Origin: Povalibacter uvarum
GTDB taxonomy: Bacteria; Pseudomonadota; Gammaproteobacteria; Steroidobacterales; Steroidobacteraceae
Length of the DNA: 64,000 bases
Assembly: GCF_014202975.1 (NCBI RefSeq)
Contig: NZ_JACHHZ010000001.1
Coordinates: 992,001 to 1,056,000, forward strand
Direction of reading: 5' to 3'
The position numbers and the translations under genes were made by a program. Positions 46,898-61,211 of this stretch are shown piece by piece. Below the pieces are notes generated by a model. The model saw nothing but the letters and a program-made list of their open reading frames with translations, made no database searches and was not told the DNA's origin. Each line of letters begins with the position of its first letter. The first letter of the stretch is position 1.

Positions 46898-49282
46898 ATG
46901 AAAATCAGCTTGAACTGGCTCCGCGACTGGGTCGACACCGGCAACGACGTTCCGGCGCTCGCCCATCAGCTGACGATGGCGGGTCTCGAGATCGAAGGCA
47001 TCCATCGTGCTGGTCCGGAACTTTCCGGCATCGTGGTGGGTGAAGTTCTCGCGGTCGAGAAGCATCCTGACGCTGAGAAACTCAACGTCTGCCGCGTATC
47101 GAATGGTCGCGAAGAGCTGCAGATCGTTTGCGGTGCACCGAACGTCCGTGCCGGCATGAAGGCGCCGCTGGCGCTGATCGGCGCGAAACTGCCGAACGGC
47201 ACTGAGATCAAGAAGGCGAAGCTTCGTGGGGTCGAGTCGAACGGCATGCTGTGCTCGGCACGCGAGCTCGGCTTGAGCGAAGAGAGCAGTGGTTTGCTCG
47301 ATCTGCCGCAGCATGTGACGACCGGCCAGGATCTCGTCGCTGCCTTGCAGCTCGACGACACGATCCTCGAAGTGAATCTCACGCCGAACCGCGGCGACTG
47401 CATGAGTGTTGCCGGCATCGCGCGCGAAGCCGCAGCAGCCAGAGCGACGCCGCTGAAGGGCCCGGAGTTCAAGCCCGTTGCCCCAGCCATCACCGATACG
47501 TTCCCGGTCCGTCTCGAAGCAACGGCCGCGTGCCCGAAATTCGCCGGTCGTGTCATTCGCGGCATCAACATCGGCGCGAAGTCGCCCTGGTGGATGCAGG
47601 AGCGCCTGCGTCGCGCCGGCCTGCGCCCGATCAGCGCTGTCGTCGATGTCACCAACTACGTGATGCTTGAGCTCGGTCAGCCGATGCATGCATACGATCT
47701 CGGTCAGCTCAGCGGTTCGATCGTCGTTCGCAGCGCGCGGGCAGGCGAGAAGTTGAAGCTCCTCGACGGTCGCACGATCGAGCTCACACCCGACATCGCG
47801 GTCATCGCGGATGAAAAAGTAGCGCTCGGCATGGCCGGCGTCATGGGCGGCGAGGACTCAGGTATCAGCGACGCGACGAAGGATGTGTTCCTCGAAGTCG
47901 CGTTCTTCGAGCCGGACGCAGTTGCCGGCCGTGGCCGTCGTTATGGTCTGATCACGGATGCCTCGCAGCGCTTCGAGCGCGGCGTGGATCCGCAATTGCA
48001 GGAACGGGCCATCGAGCGTGCCACCCAACTGCTGCTCGAATGCGCGGGGGGACAGGCCGGGCCGACGGTCGTGACTCGCCATGACGGTTTTGCCCCACGT
48101 CGATCGGCTATCACGCTGCGTCATCGCCGTGTGCGACACGTTCTCGGCGTGCAGTTGTCCGATGACACCGTGCTGGATTGTCTGCGTCGTCTGAACATGG
48201 AGATCGAGGCAGCTCCGGGCGATGACCTCAGGGCGTCATGGCTCGTGACCCCGCCGTCGTGGCGCTTCGATATCCATATCGAGGAAGACCTGATCGAAGA
48301 AGTTGCGCGCCTCTACGGCTTCGACAACATCCCGGAACAGGATGCGATCGGCGATCAGGCGATCCTGCCTTGGACGGAAACCCGGGTTCGCAACGAACGC
48401 GCCGCCGATCTGCTCGTCGCGCGCGGGTATCACGAAGCGATCACTTACACGTTCACGGATGCACAGTCGCAGTCCGTGCTGTTCGGCGAGACCGCTCTGG
48501 CGCTGTCGAATCCGATCTCCGCGGAACTTGGCGTCATGCGTCTGTCGTTGTGGCCGGGACTGGTGCATGCGGCGCGCGAGAATCATCGCCGTCAGCAGCA
48601 TCGCGTTCGCCTGTTCGAAATCGGCCGGCGCTTTGCCTCGAAGACGGGTGCCGAGACCGAAATGATCGCGGGCGTTGCGTCCGGTTCCGCATTGGCGGAG
48701 CAGTGGGGCGCGGAGACCGCGAAAGTGGATTTCTTCGACGTGAAGGCAGACGTCGAAGCCCTGATCGCGTTGTCCGATGACGCGGACGCGTTCCGTTTTA
48801 CTGCTGAGAAGCACCCGGCGTTGCATCCGGGACAATCCGCGAGGCTCTGGCGGGGCGATCGGCCGGTGGGCTGGATCGGCGCGCTTCATCCTCAGCATCT
48901 CAAGGCGCTGGATTTGACATATCCGCTCTACGTCTTCGAACTGGAAGTCGCCGGCGTGCTCGCGGCACGTGTTCCGGAGTTTCGCGAGATTTCGAAATAC
49001 CCCGCCATCCGTCGCGATGTTGCCGTGATCGTCGATGAAGCGATTCCGGTCGAGGCGCTCGAATCGGCGATCCGCAAGAGCGCGGGGACGTTGCTGACGG
49101 ACGTAAGCGTACTTTCGGTCTATCGCGGCAAGCAGTTTGAGAAAGGCAAGAAAAGCATAGCCTTAGGTCTGCAATTGCAGGATACTTCCCGCACCCTGAC
49201 TGACCACGATGCCGATGCGATCGTGGCGCAGGTGGTGGATGCCTTAAGCCACCAGCTCAACGCCACGATACGAGACAAATAA
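46898..49282 (+). CDS. pheT: Phenylalanyl-tRNA synthetase beta subunit
   Basis: This 794-residue subunit forms the heterotetramer with PheS. It shows the start [13 protein letters not shown], the tRNA-binding EMAP-like domain ([20 protein letters not shown]), the B3/B4 editing region ([34 protein letters not shown]), the B5 domain and the C-terminal ferredoxin-like anticodon-binding domain ([20 protein letters not shown]). Length is standard. The ATG at 46898 lacks an AAGG/GAGG site because the repeat element abuts it, so initiation may rely on the stem of the element or on coupling. Confidence 0.98.
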   Translation: MKISLNWLRDWVDTGNDVPALAHQLTMAGLEIEGIHRAGPELSGIVVGEVLAVEKHPDAEKLNVCRVSNGREELQIVCGAPNVRAGMKAPLALIGAKLPNGTEIKKAKLRGVESNGMLCSARELGLSEESSGLLDLPQHVTTGQDLVAALQLDDTILEVNLTPNRGDCMSVAGIAREAAAARATPLKGPEFKPVAPAITDTFPVRLEATAACPKFAGRVIRGINIGAKSPWWMQERLRRAGLRPISAVVDVTNYVMLELGQPMHAYDLGQLSGSIVVRSARAGEKLKLLDGRTIELTPDIAVIADEKVALGMAGVMGGEDSGISDATKDVFLEVAFFEPDAVAGRGRRYGLITDASQRFERGVDPQLQERAIERATQLLLECAGGQAGPTVVTRHDGFAPRRSAITLRHRRVRHVLGVQLSDDTVLDCLRRLNMEIEAAPGDDLRASWLVTPPSWRFDIHIEEDLIEEVARLYGFDNIPEQDAIGDQAILPWTETRVRNERAADLLVARGYHEAITYTFTDAQSQSVLFGETALALSNPISAELGVMRLSLWPGLVHAARENHRRQQHRVRLFEIGRRFASKTGAETEMIAGVASGSALAEQWGAETAKVDFFDVKADVEALIALSDDADAFRFTAEKHPALHPGQSARLWRGDRPVGWIGALHPQHLKALDLTYPLYVFELEVAGVLAARVPEFREISKYPAIRRDVAVIVDEAIPVEALESAIRKSAGTLLTDVSVLSVYRGKQFEKGKKSIALGLQLQDTSRTLTDHDADAIVAQVVDALSHQLNATIRDK

Positions 49283-49284
49283 TC

Positions 49285-49584
49285 ATGGCACTCACAAAGG
49301 CCGAGATCGCGGAAGCGTTATTCGATCAATTGGGGCTCAACAAGCGCGAAGCCCGCGAACTCGTGGACCTGTTCTTCGAGGAGCTGCGTGCATCGTTGTC
49401 GAATGGGGAGCAGGTCAAACTGTCCGGCTTCGGTAATTTCGATCTTCGTGACAAGAATCAGCGGCCCGGTCGCAATCCCAAGACAGGCGAAGAGATTCCC
49501 ATCAGCGCCCGTCGTGTGGTCACATTCCGTCCGGGACAAAAACTGAAGGCACGAGTCGAGGCCTATGCTGGAAGCAGGCAATAA
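49285..49584 (+). CDS. ihfA: Integration host factor alpha subunit
   Basis: This 99-residue DNA-bending protein starts [20 protein letters not shown] and has the beta-arm [20 protein letters not shown] with the conserved Pro, then [16 protein letters not shown]. It lies 2 bp after pheT, the usual position in gammaproteobacteria, and its 3' end overlaps the MerR gene by 20 bp. Confidence 0.97.
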   Translation: MALTKAEIAEALFDQLGLNKREARELVDLFFEELRASLSNGEQVKLSGFGNFDLRDKNQRPGRNPKTGEEIPISARRVVTFRPGQKLKARVEAYAGSRQ

Positions 49585-49921
49585 CAGCGAACTCCCCGCG
49601 ATCCCTGGCAAACGCTACTTCACCATCGGTGAAGTCAGCGAGCTGTGCGGCGTCAAACCGCACGTGCTGCGCTACTGGGAGCAGGAATTCCCGCAGCTGA
49701 AGCCGGTCAAGCGGCGCGGCAACCGTCGCTACTATCAACGTCAGGACGTCCTGGTGATTCGCCAGATCCGCAGCCTGCTCTACGAGCAGGGCTTCACGAT
49801 CGGCGGCGCACGCAATCGCCTTCAGGGCGATGAGGCCCGCGACGATGTGTCGCAGGCGCAGCAGATCGTGCGTCAGTTGCGGACAGAGCTGGAAGAGATC
49901 CTGCGCATTCTGCGCAGATGA
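49565..49921 (+). CDS. MerR-family regulator next to ihfA
   Basis: This 118-residue protein has a MerR-type winged helix ([20 protein letters not shown], then [20 protein letters not shown]) and a short helical tail without a metal-binding cysteine pair. This small MerR-like protein regularly follows ihfA in gammaproteobacteria; its target is not known to me. The frame overlaps the last 20 bp of ihfA. Confidence 0.9.
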   Translation: MLEAGNNSELPAIPGKRYFTIGEVSELCGVKPHVLRYWEQEFPQLKPVKRRGNRRYYQRQDVLVIRQIRSLLYEQGFTIGGARNRLQGDEARDDVSQAQQIVRQLRTELEEILRILRR

Positions 49922-49932
49922 AGAAGTAGATA

Positions 49933-50014
49933 GCGGATAGCGGATGGTGACTAGGCAATCCGCGGAATTGGGCGCGAGAGTGGCCCCTCTGACTAACCGC
50001 CAACCGCTAGTCAC
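49933..50014. repeat. Heptamer-array element with inverted ends
   Basis: GCGGATA, GCGGATG and GTGACTA (49933-49953) face TAACCGC, CAACCGC and TAGTCAC (49994-50014). The outer GTGACTA/TAGTCAC heptamers are perfect complements. It lies between the MerR gene and tRNA-Pro. Confidence 0.75.
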
Positions 50015-50026
50015 TTCTCTTAGAAT

Positions 50027-50103
<77 letters not shown>

Positions 50104-50349
50104 ACCGAAAGGCGGCGCGAATCATACTCGAAGATGTCACCGGGCTGCAGCCATTTCCGGCGTTCTCCCGGCCCAGGGCCCGGGCCCGACCAGCAAATCG
50201 ACGACAGGTCGCAACTCACCAAAGAACACACACGGCCGCCGGTGCAATCGGCTAAATTAGCGCCGCTTTTTCGGACTGTGGCGCAGGGAAGCCCACCGTA
50301 TCCTGAGCTTCCAAGCGAACGCACATTGTCCAACACGCGCATTCAATCG

Positions 50350-52311
50350 ATGGGCCTCGCCAAGGCGCCGATCAGCCGGCTGCTTTTCGTGTTGCTGTGC
50401 GCGCTCGCTACGCATTTCGCCTGGGCCGCACAGCCGGCAGCGACACCCCAACAGCATCCCGCGCAGGCGATCGTCGAGCAGGCCGCGGTCGCGATGCGGA
50501 CCGATCCGGAATCCAGCCGACGTGATGCCGAGCAGGCGCTTGGCATTCTGAAACGCCAACCCGATGCGGATATCGAGATTCGTGCCCGTCTGATCCTCTG
50601 CGACTACCAGTCCGAACGCGATACCGCCGCCGCGGAAGAGCAGATCACGGTCATTCGTTCGTTGCTGTGGCAGTCGCGCCGCGCCGGATTGCGTGCGGGC
50701 ATGATGGATTGCGAAGGTCAGATCGCCGAGACGGCAGGCAACAACGATCGCGCGCGGGAGTTCTACGAAAGCGCCGTCAGCATCGCGACAGAAGCGAATG
50801 ATCGGGAAATGCTCGCGGCAGCGCTCTTTTCACGCGGTTACCTGCTCGGACTGCAGGGGCAATACGCGGCCGGACTGAACGATCTGCGGCGCGCCCAGGG
50901 CATCTACGACGATCTGAAGTTGCCGCAGCACGCGCTGACCGCCATCAACGGCATCGCGATCCTCTATAACCGCATGGGCGATTACGAGCAGGCTCGCCAC
51001 ATGTACACGCAGGCGCTGAAGGCTCAGCGTGATGCGGGCTTGCTGAGAGAGCAGGGCGTTACACTGCACAACCTCGGTCGCGCCTACGAGAATCTCAAGC
51101 AGTGGGCCGCCGCGAGAACTTCGTTTCAGGGCGCGCTCGATATCAGCCGCCAGCTGAACTACCCGCGAGCCGAGGCATACGCGCTGCGTGGGCTCGCCGC
51201 CGTTGAGAATGGTCTCGGCAATCCGAAGACGGCCCTCGAGATCCTGCAGCGGGCGCAGGCCTTGCAGAAGGACACGCCCGACGCGCGTCTCGAAGCACAG
51301 ATCAATCTCGCACGCGGAATTGCGCTGCATCAGCTGAAGCGTCTGCCGGAGGCCGTTGCCGCGCTGGAGGAAGCGCTGCAGGTATTCCGACAGGCCGCAT
51401 CGCTGAGCGAGTTGCGTGCAACGTACTCGGAGCTGGCGGTGACGTACTCCGAGATGGGTAACTGGCGTGCCGGGTTCGGCTTCCTGGACCGCGCGAGCGA
51501 AACGGCTGAACGCCAGTTCCGCAATCAGATCGATCAGCGTTTCGCGACTCTCAAGATCGAGTTCGATACGCTCGCGAAAGAGAAGGAAAATGCGCTCCTC
51601 ACGCGAGAGAACGAGGCCAACGAGAAGGCGCTGGCGCAGGAGCGACGCGCAAGCAACCTGCAGTTTGTCGTCATCGTGCTGACTGTCGTTCTCGCGGCAG
51701 TGCTGTTCGCTCTCGCGCTGCATCAGCGTCGTACGTCGATCCGGATGCACACGCTCGCGATGACGGACGAGCTGACGAGCGTTCCCAATCGCCGTGCGGT
51801 GTTCGCGCGGCTCGAACCCGTGCTCTCGCAGAGTCGCGTGCCGGCGTCGGTGCTCATCATCGACATCGATCACTTCAAGAGCATCAACGACCAGCACGGA
51901 CATGCCGAGGGCGATTCAGCCCTCAAGCTGGTGGCCGCGGGGCTGCGGGACGCTGTGCGCGAACCTTCGTTTGTCGGCCGGTTGGGTGGCGAAGAGTTCA
52001 TCGCCGTCCTCCCCGCATCCGACACGGCGCAGGCCTGCGAGGTCGCGGAATCGATCCGCACGCAGATCATGGCGATCGATTCCCTGCCGTGGCTGAAGGA
52101 TCGGAAGATCACGGTCAGCATCGGCGTATCCACTTCGGTCCCGGGAACCGATACGCCCGGTACCATGTTGCATCGGGCAGATGCTGCGCTGTACGAGGCG
52201 AAGCGTGGCGGCCGCAACTGCGTCAAGGTCACTCAGAACGGCCACGCGAGCGCGAAGGGCAGCGGAAAAGCCGAGCCTGATGTAGGCACCGGGTCCATCG
52301 AGTACGCCTGA
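50350..52311 (+). CDS. TPR-containing diguanylate cyclase
   Basis: This 653-residue protein has a signal peptide or anchor ([20 protein letters not shown]), a periplasmic array of about seven tetratricopeptide repeats (about 80-420, for example [20 protein letters not shown]), and a coiled coil with a membrane helix (about 450-470: [19 protein letters not shown]). A cytosolic GGDEF domain follows, with [14 protein letters not shown] and the active motif RLGGEEF. The inhibitory-site position reads REPS, not RxxD, so product feedback is probably absent. It likely makes c-di-GMP in response to a periplasmic protein or peptide signal. The start lacks a good ribosome-binding site; TTG at 50326 is an alternative. 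Confidence 0.88.
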   Translation: MGLAKAPISRLLFVLLCALATHFAWAAQPAATPQQHPAQAIVEQAAVAMRTDPESSRRDAEQALGILKRQPDADIEIRARLILCDYQSERDTAAAEEQITVIRSLLWQSRRAGLRAGMMDCEGQIAETAGNNDRAREFYESAVSIATEANDREMLAAALFSRGYLLGLQGQYAAGLNDLRRAQGIYDDLKLPQHALTAINGIAILYNRMGDYEQARHMYTQALKAQRDAGLLREQGVTLHNLGRAYENLKQWAAARTSFQGALDISRQLNYPRAEAYALRGLAAVENGLGNPKTALEILQRAQALQKDTPDARLEAQINLARGIALHQLKRLPEAVAALEEALQVFRQAASLSELRATYSELAVTYSEMGNWRAGFGFLDRASETAERQFRNQIDQRFATLKIEFDTLAKEKENALLTRENEANEKALAQERRASNLQFVVIVLTVVLAAVLFALALHQRRTSIRMHTLAMTDELTSVPNRRAVFARLEPVLSQSRVPASVLIIDIDHFKSINDQHGHAEGDSALKLVAAGLRDAVREPSFVGRLGGEEFIAVLPASDTAQACEVAESIRTQIMAIDSLPWLKDRKITVSIGVSTSVPGTDTPGTMLHRADAALYEAKRGGRNCVKVTQNGHASAKGSGKAEPDVGTGSIEYA

Positions 52312-52319
52312 TCGCCATC

Positions 52320-55925
<3,606 letters not shown>

Positions 55926-55928
55926 ATA

Positions 55929-56025
55929 GCGGATGGCGGATAGACTGAAGAAGGCGACAGAAGAAATGACGCAGAGTCAGCGCGCTGAAACTCCGGATTC
56001 TGATCATCCGCCATCCGCTGTCCGC
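55929..56025. repeat. Heptamer-array element with inverted ends, overlapping a gene start
   Basis: GCGGATG and GCGGATA (55929-55942) face two CATCCGC heptamers and TGTCCGC (56005-56025) across a core that contains, in inverse direction, the TCAGAAT-CGGA motif of the 46778 element. The only ATG codons available to the transporter gene lie inside it, at 55933 (within a GCGGATG heptamer) and 55966. Confidence 0.75.
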
Positions 56026-57288
56026 CATCGCCTTCGATTCCCGATTGCAAGCGTCATCGGAACGACGCTCGAGTATTACGACTTCGCGGTCTACAACACG
56101 CTTGCCGCACTGATCTTCAGCCAGATCTTCTTTCCGTCGTTCGATCCGGTCACGGGAACCATTTTGGCGTTCTCGACGTTCGCCGTCGGCTATCTTTCGC
56201 GGCCCTTCGGCGGCTTCGTCTTCGGCCATCTCGGCGATCGTTACGGCCGACGCTTCGTGCTCGTGGCGACGCTGCTTCTCATGGGCGTTACGACAGCACT
56301 CATGGGACTGCTCCCGACCTACGCGGCTGCCGGCATCCTCAGCCCCATCCTCCTGGTCGTGCTGCGATTCGTTCAAGGCGCGGCGCTGGGGGGCGAGTGG
56401 GCCGGCGCCGTGCTGTTGTCGATGGAGCACGGTGACGACGCGAAGCGCGGCCGGAACGGCTCCTGGGCCCAGATGGGTCCCTCGCTTGGGACATTGCTCG
56501 CGACAGGTTCGATCGCTGCGCTGACATTGCTCCTGACGCCGGAGCAGTTCCTCGACTGGGGATGGCGCCTGCCGTTCTTTGCGAGCGTGATTCTCGTGGG
56601 ATTCGGTTTGTGGATTCGCGTTGGCGTGAGCGAGACGCCGCCGTTCCTGAAGCTTGCGCAGGCGGGCGGCCCGTCGAAGGCGCCTGTCGCCGAAGTGTTT
56701 CGCTCGCACTGGCCCTCGCTGCTGCGAGGCGGCGGTGCCCGCGTCGGTCCGGACGTTCTCTACTCGCTCACTGCCGTGTTCTCGCTCAGCTACCTGACGA
56801 GCACGCTCGGCGAGTCGCGGACGCTGGCGCTGGTCGCGCTCTCGATCGGCGGCGCCTGTAACGCCTTGACGATCCCATTGTTCGGCTCGCTGTCCGACCG
56901 GTTTGGGCGGCGCACTATCTATGGCATCGGTGTAGCGGTGGGCCTCGTCTGGATCGTAGCTCTGTTTCCGATGCTGAAGACCGGTACGCCCGCCGTAATC
57001 ATTGCCGCGATCAGTGCGGGTCTCGTCATTCACGCATGCATGTACGGTCCCCAGGCAGCTTTCATTGCCGAGCAGTTCCCGGCGCGAGTTCGCTACGCTG
57101 GTTCTTCGCTGGCATACACGCTTGCGGGAATCGTCGGCGGTGGCATCGCGCCACTGATGTTTGCCAGCCTGCTGCGCGCCTACGAAACGTACTGGTCGGT
57201 CGTTGCCTATACCGCAGTGGCACTTCTGATCACTGCGGTGGTGCTCAAGATGTCTCGCCCTTCCGGCGGCACGAAGGAACTTGCCTGA
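55933..57288 (+). CDS. MFS transporter, metabolite:H+ symporter (MHS) family
   Basis: This 451-residue inner-membrane protein has 12 predicted helices. Family marks are VIGTTLEYYDFAVYNTLAAL near the N-terminus, GHLGDRYGRRFVL in loop 2-3, LRFVQGAALGGEWAGAVLLS and SLSDRFGRRTIYG in loop 8-9. MHS members carry organic acids, betaines or amino-acid-like compounds with protons. Its place 7 bp after the hydantoinase/oxoprolinase gene suggests it imports that substrate. About the first 35 residues are encoded by a heptamer-array repeat and resemble no transporter N-terminus, so the original start was overwritten. The start may be 55933 or 55966. Confidence 0.9.
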   Translation: MADRLKKATEEMTQSQRAETPDSDHPPSAVRHRLRFPIASVIGTTLEYYDFAVYNTLAALIFSQIFFPSFDPVTGTILAFSTFAVGYLSRPFGGFVFGHLGDRYGRRFVLVATLLLMGVTTALMGLLPTYAAAGILSPILLVVLRFVQGAALGGEWAGAVLLSMEHGDDAKRGRNGSWAQMGPSLGTLLATGSIAALTLLLTPEQFLDWGWRLPFFASVILVGFGLWIRVGVSETPPFLKLAQAGGPSKAPVAEVFRSHWPSLLRGGGARVGPDVLYSLTAVFSLSYLTSTLGESRTLALVALSIGGACNALTIPLFGSLSDRFGRRTIYGIGVAVGLVWIVALFPMLKTGTPAVIIAAISAGLVIHACMYGPQAAFIAEQFPARVRYAGSSLAYTLAGIVGGGIAPLMFASLLRAYETYWSVVAYTAVALLITAVVLKMSRPSGGTKELA

Positions 57289-57498
57289 CGCCGCAGTCGT
57301 TGCGAGACAGTCGCACCAGATTGCAGGAGCGGGGTCGGTCCGTGGAAAACTTACACTTGGCTCCGCATAGGCGCGGAACCATTGCGAAACCGCGCGTGTC
57401 CGACCGCCCAAACCGGGCGTGGTATAAGGGCGCGCAATGAAATCGGGCATGGGTTACAACGCGGTGCGATGGGTTCGTGCCGATATGTGCGAGCTGCG

Positions 57499-59031
57499 AT
57501 GACGGAAGCGGTCGTGGCAGGCGTACGCACGCACCTCAGGAAAGCATCGCTTCGATGGATCACGATCTGCATGACGAGCGTCACGGTGCTCGTCGCGGGC
57601 ACGACGACATCGGCCGCCGAAGTGGCTGAGGTGGTCGTCGAACGTTCCCGCTCGGTCGCGCCCGATCGCGACGCCGATCCGGTGCTCAACAATCTCGAGC
57701 GCCGCACCTTCCGCTACTTCTGGAACACCACCAATCGCAGCAACGGCATGGTGCCGGACCGATATCCGTCGCCGTCCTTCGCAAGCATCGCGGCGGTGGG
57801 TTTCGGACTGACTGCGTATGTCGCAGGCGCCGAACGCGGCTATGTGTCTCGAGCGCAGGCTCGCCTGCGCGTCGTTCGCACTCTGAGATTCCTCGACCAG
57901 CTCAAGCAGGGGCCCGAAGAGACCGGCGTCGCGGGCTACAAGGGATTCTTCTATCACTTTCTCGACATGCAGACGGGGCATCGATACGAGACCACGGAGC
58001 TGTCGACCGTCGATACCGCTCTGCTGCTCGGCGGTGTGTTGCTCTGCCAGTCGTACTTCGATCGCCAGGAGCGCATCGAAGCGGAGATTCGCGAACTGGC
58101 GGACAAGATCTATCGTCGCGTGGACTGGCAGTGGGCCCAGAATCGGCCGCCGATCATCTCGCACGGCTGGCGTCCGGAGACCGGCTTCCTGCGTTTCGAC
58201 TGGCGCGGCTACAACGAGGCGATGCTGCTCTACGTTCTCGCGCTCGGATCGCCGACGTACCCGGTGGGATCGGAAGCCTGGGACGAGTGGCTGAAGACGT
58301 ACAAGGATCACTGGGGCAAGTTCAACGGCCAGGAATTCCTGTCGTTCGGCCCGCACTTCGGCCACCAGTACTCGCACGTATGGATCGACTTTCGCGGCAT
58401 CCAGGATGAGTTCATGCGCTCGAAGGGCATCGACTACTTCGAGAACAGCCGCCGCGCGACCTACGCCCAGCGCAACTACGCGACCGAGAACCCGTTGCGC
58501 TGGCGCGGCTACGACAGCGAAATCTGGGGGCTGTCGGCGTCGGACGGTCCCGCCGATACGGTTCAGATCTTCAACAACGAAGAGCGCGGCTTCTTCACAT
58601 ACTCCGCCCGTGCCACAGCCGCGCCGCAGATCGTCGACGATGGCACGATCGCGCCCACCGCCGCGGTGGCATCGATCGCCTTTGCACCCGAGATCGTGAT
58701 TCCCACGATTCGTGCTTTCCGCGCGCGCTTCGGCGAACATCTGTATCAGCGCTATGGTTTCCTGGATTCGGTGAATCAGAGCTTCACATACAAGGATGTG
58801 ACGCTCAGGCACGGCAAGGTCGTCGACGGGATCGGCTGGATCGCCAGCGACTATCTCGGCATCGACCAGGGACCCATCGTGGCGATGATCGAGAACTACC
58901 GCTCCGAGGTCATCTGGAGAACCATGCAACGCAATCCCTACATTCGCCGCGGTCTGGAGCGGGCTGGATTCACCGGCGGATGGCTTTCGGCACCGACGCC
59001 GCCGCCCCCGCCAGCACCCATCGAACCCTGA
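57499..59031 (+). CDS. Secreted glucoamylase-family hydrolase (GH144/PF10091 type)
   Basis: This protein of about 510 residues has an N-terminal signal region (RWITICMTSVTVLVAGTTTSAAE). Its (alpha/alpha)6 domain has the family pattern LERRTFRYFW, ASIAAVGFGLTAYV, GFFYHFLDM, STVDTALLLGG, GWRPETGFL, WRGYNEAMLLYVLALGSP and WGLSASDGP. PF10091 includes the GH144 endo-beta-1,2-glucanases as well as enzymes of other or unknown specificity, so the bond cut is not certain. It ends in a Pro-rich tail. Its start could be 57469 or 57499, as the frame is open from 57382. It leads an ABC sugar importer, so it probably makes oligosaccharides for import. Confidence 0.85.
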   Translation: MTEAVVAGVRTHLRKASLRWITICMTSVTVLVAGTTTSAAEVAEVVVERSRSVAPDRDADPVLNNLERRTFRYFWNTTNRSNGMVPDRYPSPSFASIAAVGFGLTAYVAGAERGYVSRAQARLRVVRTLRFLDQLKQGPEETGVAGYKGFFYHFLDMQTGHRYETTELSTVDTALLLGGVLLCQSYFDRQERIEAEIRELADKIYRRVDWQWAQNRPPIISHGWRPETGFLRFDWRGYNEAMLLYVLALGSPTYPVGSEAWDEWLKTYKDHWGKFNGQEFLSFGPHFGHQYSHVWIDFRGIQDEFMRSKGIDYFENSRRATYAQRNYATENPLRWRGYDSEIWGLSASDGPADTVQIFNNEERGFFTYSARATAAPQIVDDGTIAPTAAVASIAFAPEIVIPTIRAFRARFGEHLYQRYGFLDSVNQSFTYKDVTLRHGKVVDGIGWIASDYLGIDQGPIVAMIENYRSEVIWRTMQRNPYIRRGLERAGFTGGWLSAPTPPPPPAPIEP

Positions 59032-59043
59032 TTCGAGAGTGTC

Positions 59044-60336
59044 GTGAGTCGCGGCTCGTCGTTGCAGCTGTCGCGCAGAACGGTGCTCGCGGGCCTGGCG
59101 GGCGCTGCGGTGTCGGGTTGCGGCGGGACGCGTAGCAAGGAAGTCGTCCGGTTCTGGGCGTTCGGGCGCGAAGGCGAAGCAACCGCGGAGTTGCTCGAAG
59201 AATTTCACGCGCGACATCCGGACACCGAAGTCGAAATCCAGCGCCTGCCCTGGATCTCCGCCCACGAGAAGCTTCTCACTGCCTACGCTGGCGAAACCCT
59301 TCCCGACGTCTGTCAGCTCGGCAACACCTGGGTACCTGAGTTCGCCGCGCTCGATGCACTCGAGCCGATCGACGAGGCGGTTCGAACCTCCGGCATCGTC
59401 GAGCAACAGGATTTCTTCGAAGGGACCTTCAACGCCAATCGCATCGACAGCGTGCTGTATGGCATTCCGTGGTACGTCGACACCCGGCTTCTGTATTACC
59501 GGACGGATCTGCTGAAGCAGGCGGGTTTCGATCATCCGCCGGCGGATTGGGCGGAATGGTCCGCGATGATGGGCGCGATCAAGTCGCTCGTAGGCCCGGA
59601 TCGTTACTCCGTGCTGCTGCCGCTCAACGAGTTCGAGCCGTTGCTGGTACTGGCCCTGCAGCAGCCGTCCGAGTTGCTCCGCGACGAAGGACGCTGGGGG
59701 AATTTCCGCAGTCCCGACTTTCATCGGACGCTGTCTTTCTACGCGGATATTTTCGAGCGCGGCTGGGCTCCGCGCATGAGCAACACCCAGTTATCGAATG
59801 TATGGGACGAGTTCGGCAACGGACTTTTCTCGTTCTACATCTCCGGCCCCTGGAACATCGCGGAGTTCAACAAGCGGATGCCGGCGGAACTGAAGGACGC
59901 CTGGATGACCGCTCCGATGCCTGGGCCGGAAGGGCCAGGGTTGTCCTCGGCTGGCGGCGGCGCGCTCGTCGTCATGAAAACAGCGCGGAACAAGGAAGGC
60001 GCGTGGAAGCTGATCGAGTATCTGTCCGAGCCGCAGACCCAGCAGCGCTTCTACGAACTGACGGGAAACATTCCACCGCGACGAACATCGTGGCAGTTGC
60101 CTGCACTCGAACGGTCGCCGTATGCGCGCGCCTACTACACACAGCTCGACAGGCTTCGCTCGCCACCGAAGGTGCCCGAGTGGGAGCGAATCGTCACCGA
60201 GATGCGGCTGGCGTCCGAGCGCGTCGTGTACGGTCGGGCGACGGTGGATGGTGCGACCGTGCAACTCGACGCGACGACCGATGCGATCCTCGAGAAACGT
60301 CGCTGGATGATGAGCAGAGGCGGAGGCAAGGCGTGA
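59044..60336 (+). CDS. ABC sugar transporter substrate-binding lipoprotein
   Basis: This 430-residue family 1 binding protein has SRRTVLAGLAGAAVSGC at its N-terminus. This is a twin-arginine-like signal with a lipobox (VSGC, lipid anchor Cys26). The mature protein shows FWAFGREGEATAELLEEF, NTWVPEFAALDALEPI, YGIPWYVDTRLLYYRTDLLK and the C-terminal NKEGAWKLIEYLSEPQTQQR. The start is a GTG at 59044, 12 bp after the hydrolase gene. The stop overlaps the GTG start of the first permease. An oligosaccharide released by the upstream enzyme is the likely ligand. Confidence 0.92.
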   Translation: MSRGSSLQLSRRTVLAGLAGAAVSGCGGTRSKEVVRFWAFGREGEATAELLEEFHARHPDTEVEIQRLPWISAHEKLLTAYAGETLPDVCQLGNTWVPEFAALDALEPIDEAVRTSGIVEQQDFFEGTFNANRIDSVLYGIPWYVDTRLLYYRTDLLKQAGFDHPPADWAEWSAMMGAIKSLVGPDRYSVLLPLNEFEPLLVLALQQPSELLRDEGRWGNFRSPDFHRTLSFYADIFERGWAPRMSNTQLSNVWDEFGNGLFSFYISGPWNIAEFNKRMPAELKDAWMTAPMPGPEGPGLSSAGGGALVVMKTARNKEGAWKLIEYLSEPQTQQRFYELTGNIPPRRTSWQLPALERSPYARAYYTQLDRLRSPPKVPEWERIVTEMRLASERVVYGRATVDGATVQLDATTDAILEKRRWMMSRGGGKA

Positions 60337-61211
60337 AAGTTGCGCGGGCAGGGTGGTGGTTCGTCGCGCCGGCGCTGATGGTGCTCGCCGTGTTCTTCTT
60401 TATTCCTGTCCTCGCCGCGTTCGCGATGAGCCTGACGGACTTCGATCTCTACGCGCTCGCCGACTATGACAACCTCCGGTTCGTCGGCTTCCACAACTAC
60501 GTCACGCTGCTCACGCAGCCGCTGTTCTGGAAGGCGCTTGGCAACACGTTCTATTTCGTCATCCTGGGTGTGCCGCTGTCGCTGGGAGCGTCTCTGGGAG
60601 CCGCGCTGCTGGTCAACTCCAAGCTCGCGCGATTCAAGAACGTCTATCGAACGATCTATTTCGCCCCAGTCGTGACGACGATGGTCGCGGTGGCCGTCGT
60701 GTGGCGATACATTTTTCACACGCGCTACGGCTTCCTGAACTACGTGCTCGGCTGGTTCGGGATCGATCCGATCGACTGGATGGGTGATCCGCACTGGTCG
60801 ATGCCAGCCATCGTGATCCTCGCGATCTGGAAGAACTTCGGCTACAACATGATCATTCTGCTCGCCGCGCTGCAGAGCATTCCCGAAGATCTCTACGAAG
60901 CGGCCCGCATCGACGGCGCATCGGGCTGGCAGCTCTTCCGCCACGTGACGCTCCCCGGACTTGCGCCCGTGCTGCTGCTCGTGAGCATTCTCACGATGAC
61001 GGGCTACTTCCAACTATTCGCCGAACCGTATGTCATGACGGAAGGCGGACCGCTGCAAAGCACGTTGAGCGTGCTCTATTTCATGTACGAGGAAGGCTTC
61101 AAGTGGTGGAGCCTTGGCCGCGCATCGGCAGTGGCGTTCCTGCTGTTCGTGCTCATGTTCGCCATCACACTGCTGCAGCTGCGGCTCGCGCGTCGGCAGG
61201 TGAACGCATGA
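60333..61211 (+). CDS. ABC sugar transporter permease (MalF/UgpA-like)
   Basis: This 292-residue inner-membrane protein has six predicted helices and the EAA loop EAARIDGASGWQLFRHVTLP that docks the ATPase. The GTG at 60333 overlaps the stop of the binding-protein gene (GTGA). The stop overlaps the next permease start (ATGA). Its partner permease is the next gene; no ATPase gene is present in the window, so it may be beyond the end or shared. Confidence 0.93.
   Translation: MKVARAGWWFVAPALMVLAVFFFIPVLAAFAMSLTDFDLYALADYDNLRFVGFHNYVTLLTQPLFWKALGNTFYFVILGVPLSLGASLGAALLVNSKLARFKNVYRTIYFAPVVTTMVAVAVVWRYIFHTRYGFLNYVLGWFGIDPIDWMGDPHWSMPAIVILAIWKNFGYNMIILLAALQSIPEDLYEAARIDGASGWQLFRHVTLPGLAPVLLLVSILTMTGYFQLFAEPYVMTEGGPLQSTLSVLYFMYEEGFKWWSLGRASAVAFLLFVLMFAITLLQLRLARRQVNA

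Noticed and set aside
57454-59724. Minus-strand open frame of 756 codons across the hydrolase and binding-protein genes
   Set aside because: It spans two genuine plus-strand genes and their junction, and shows no protein-like pattern.
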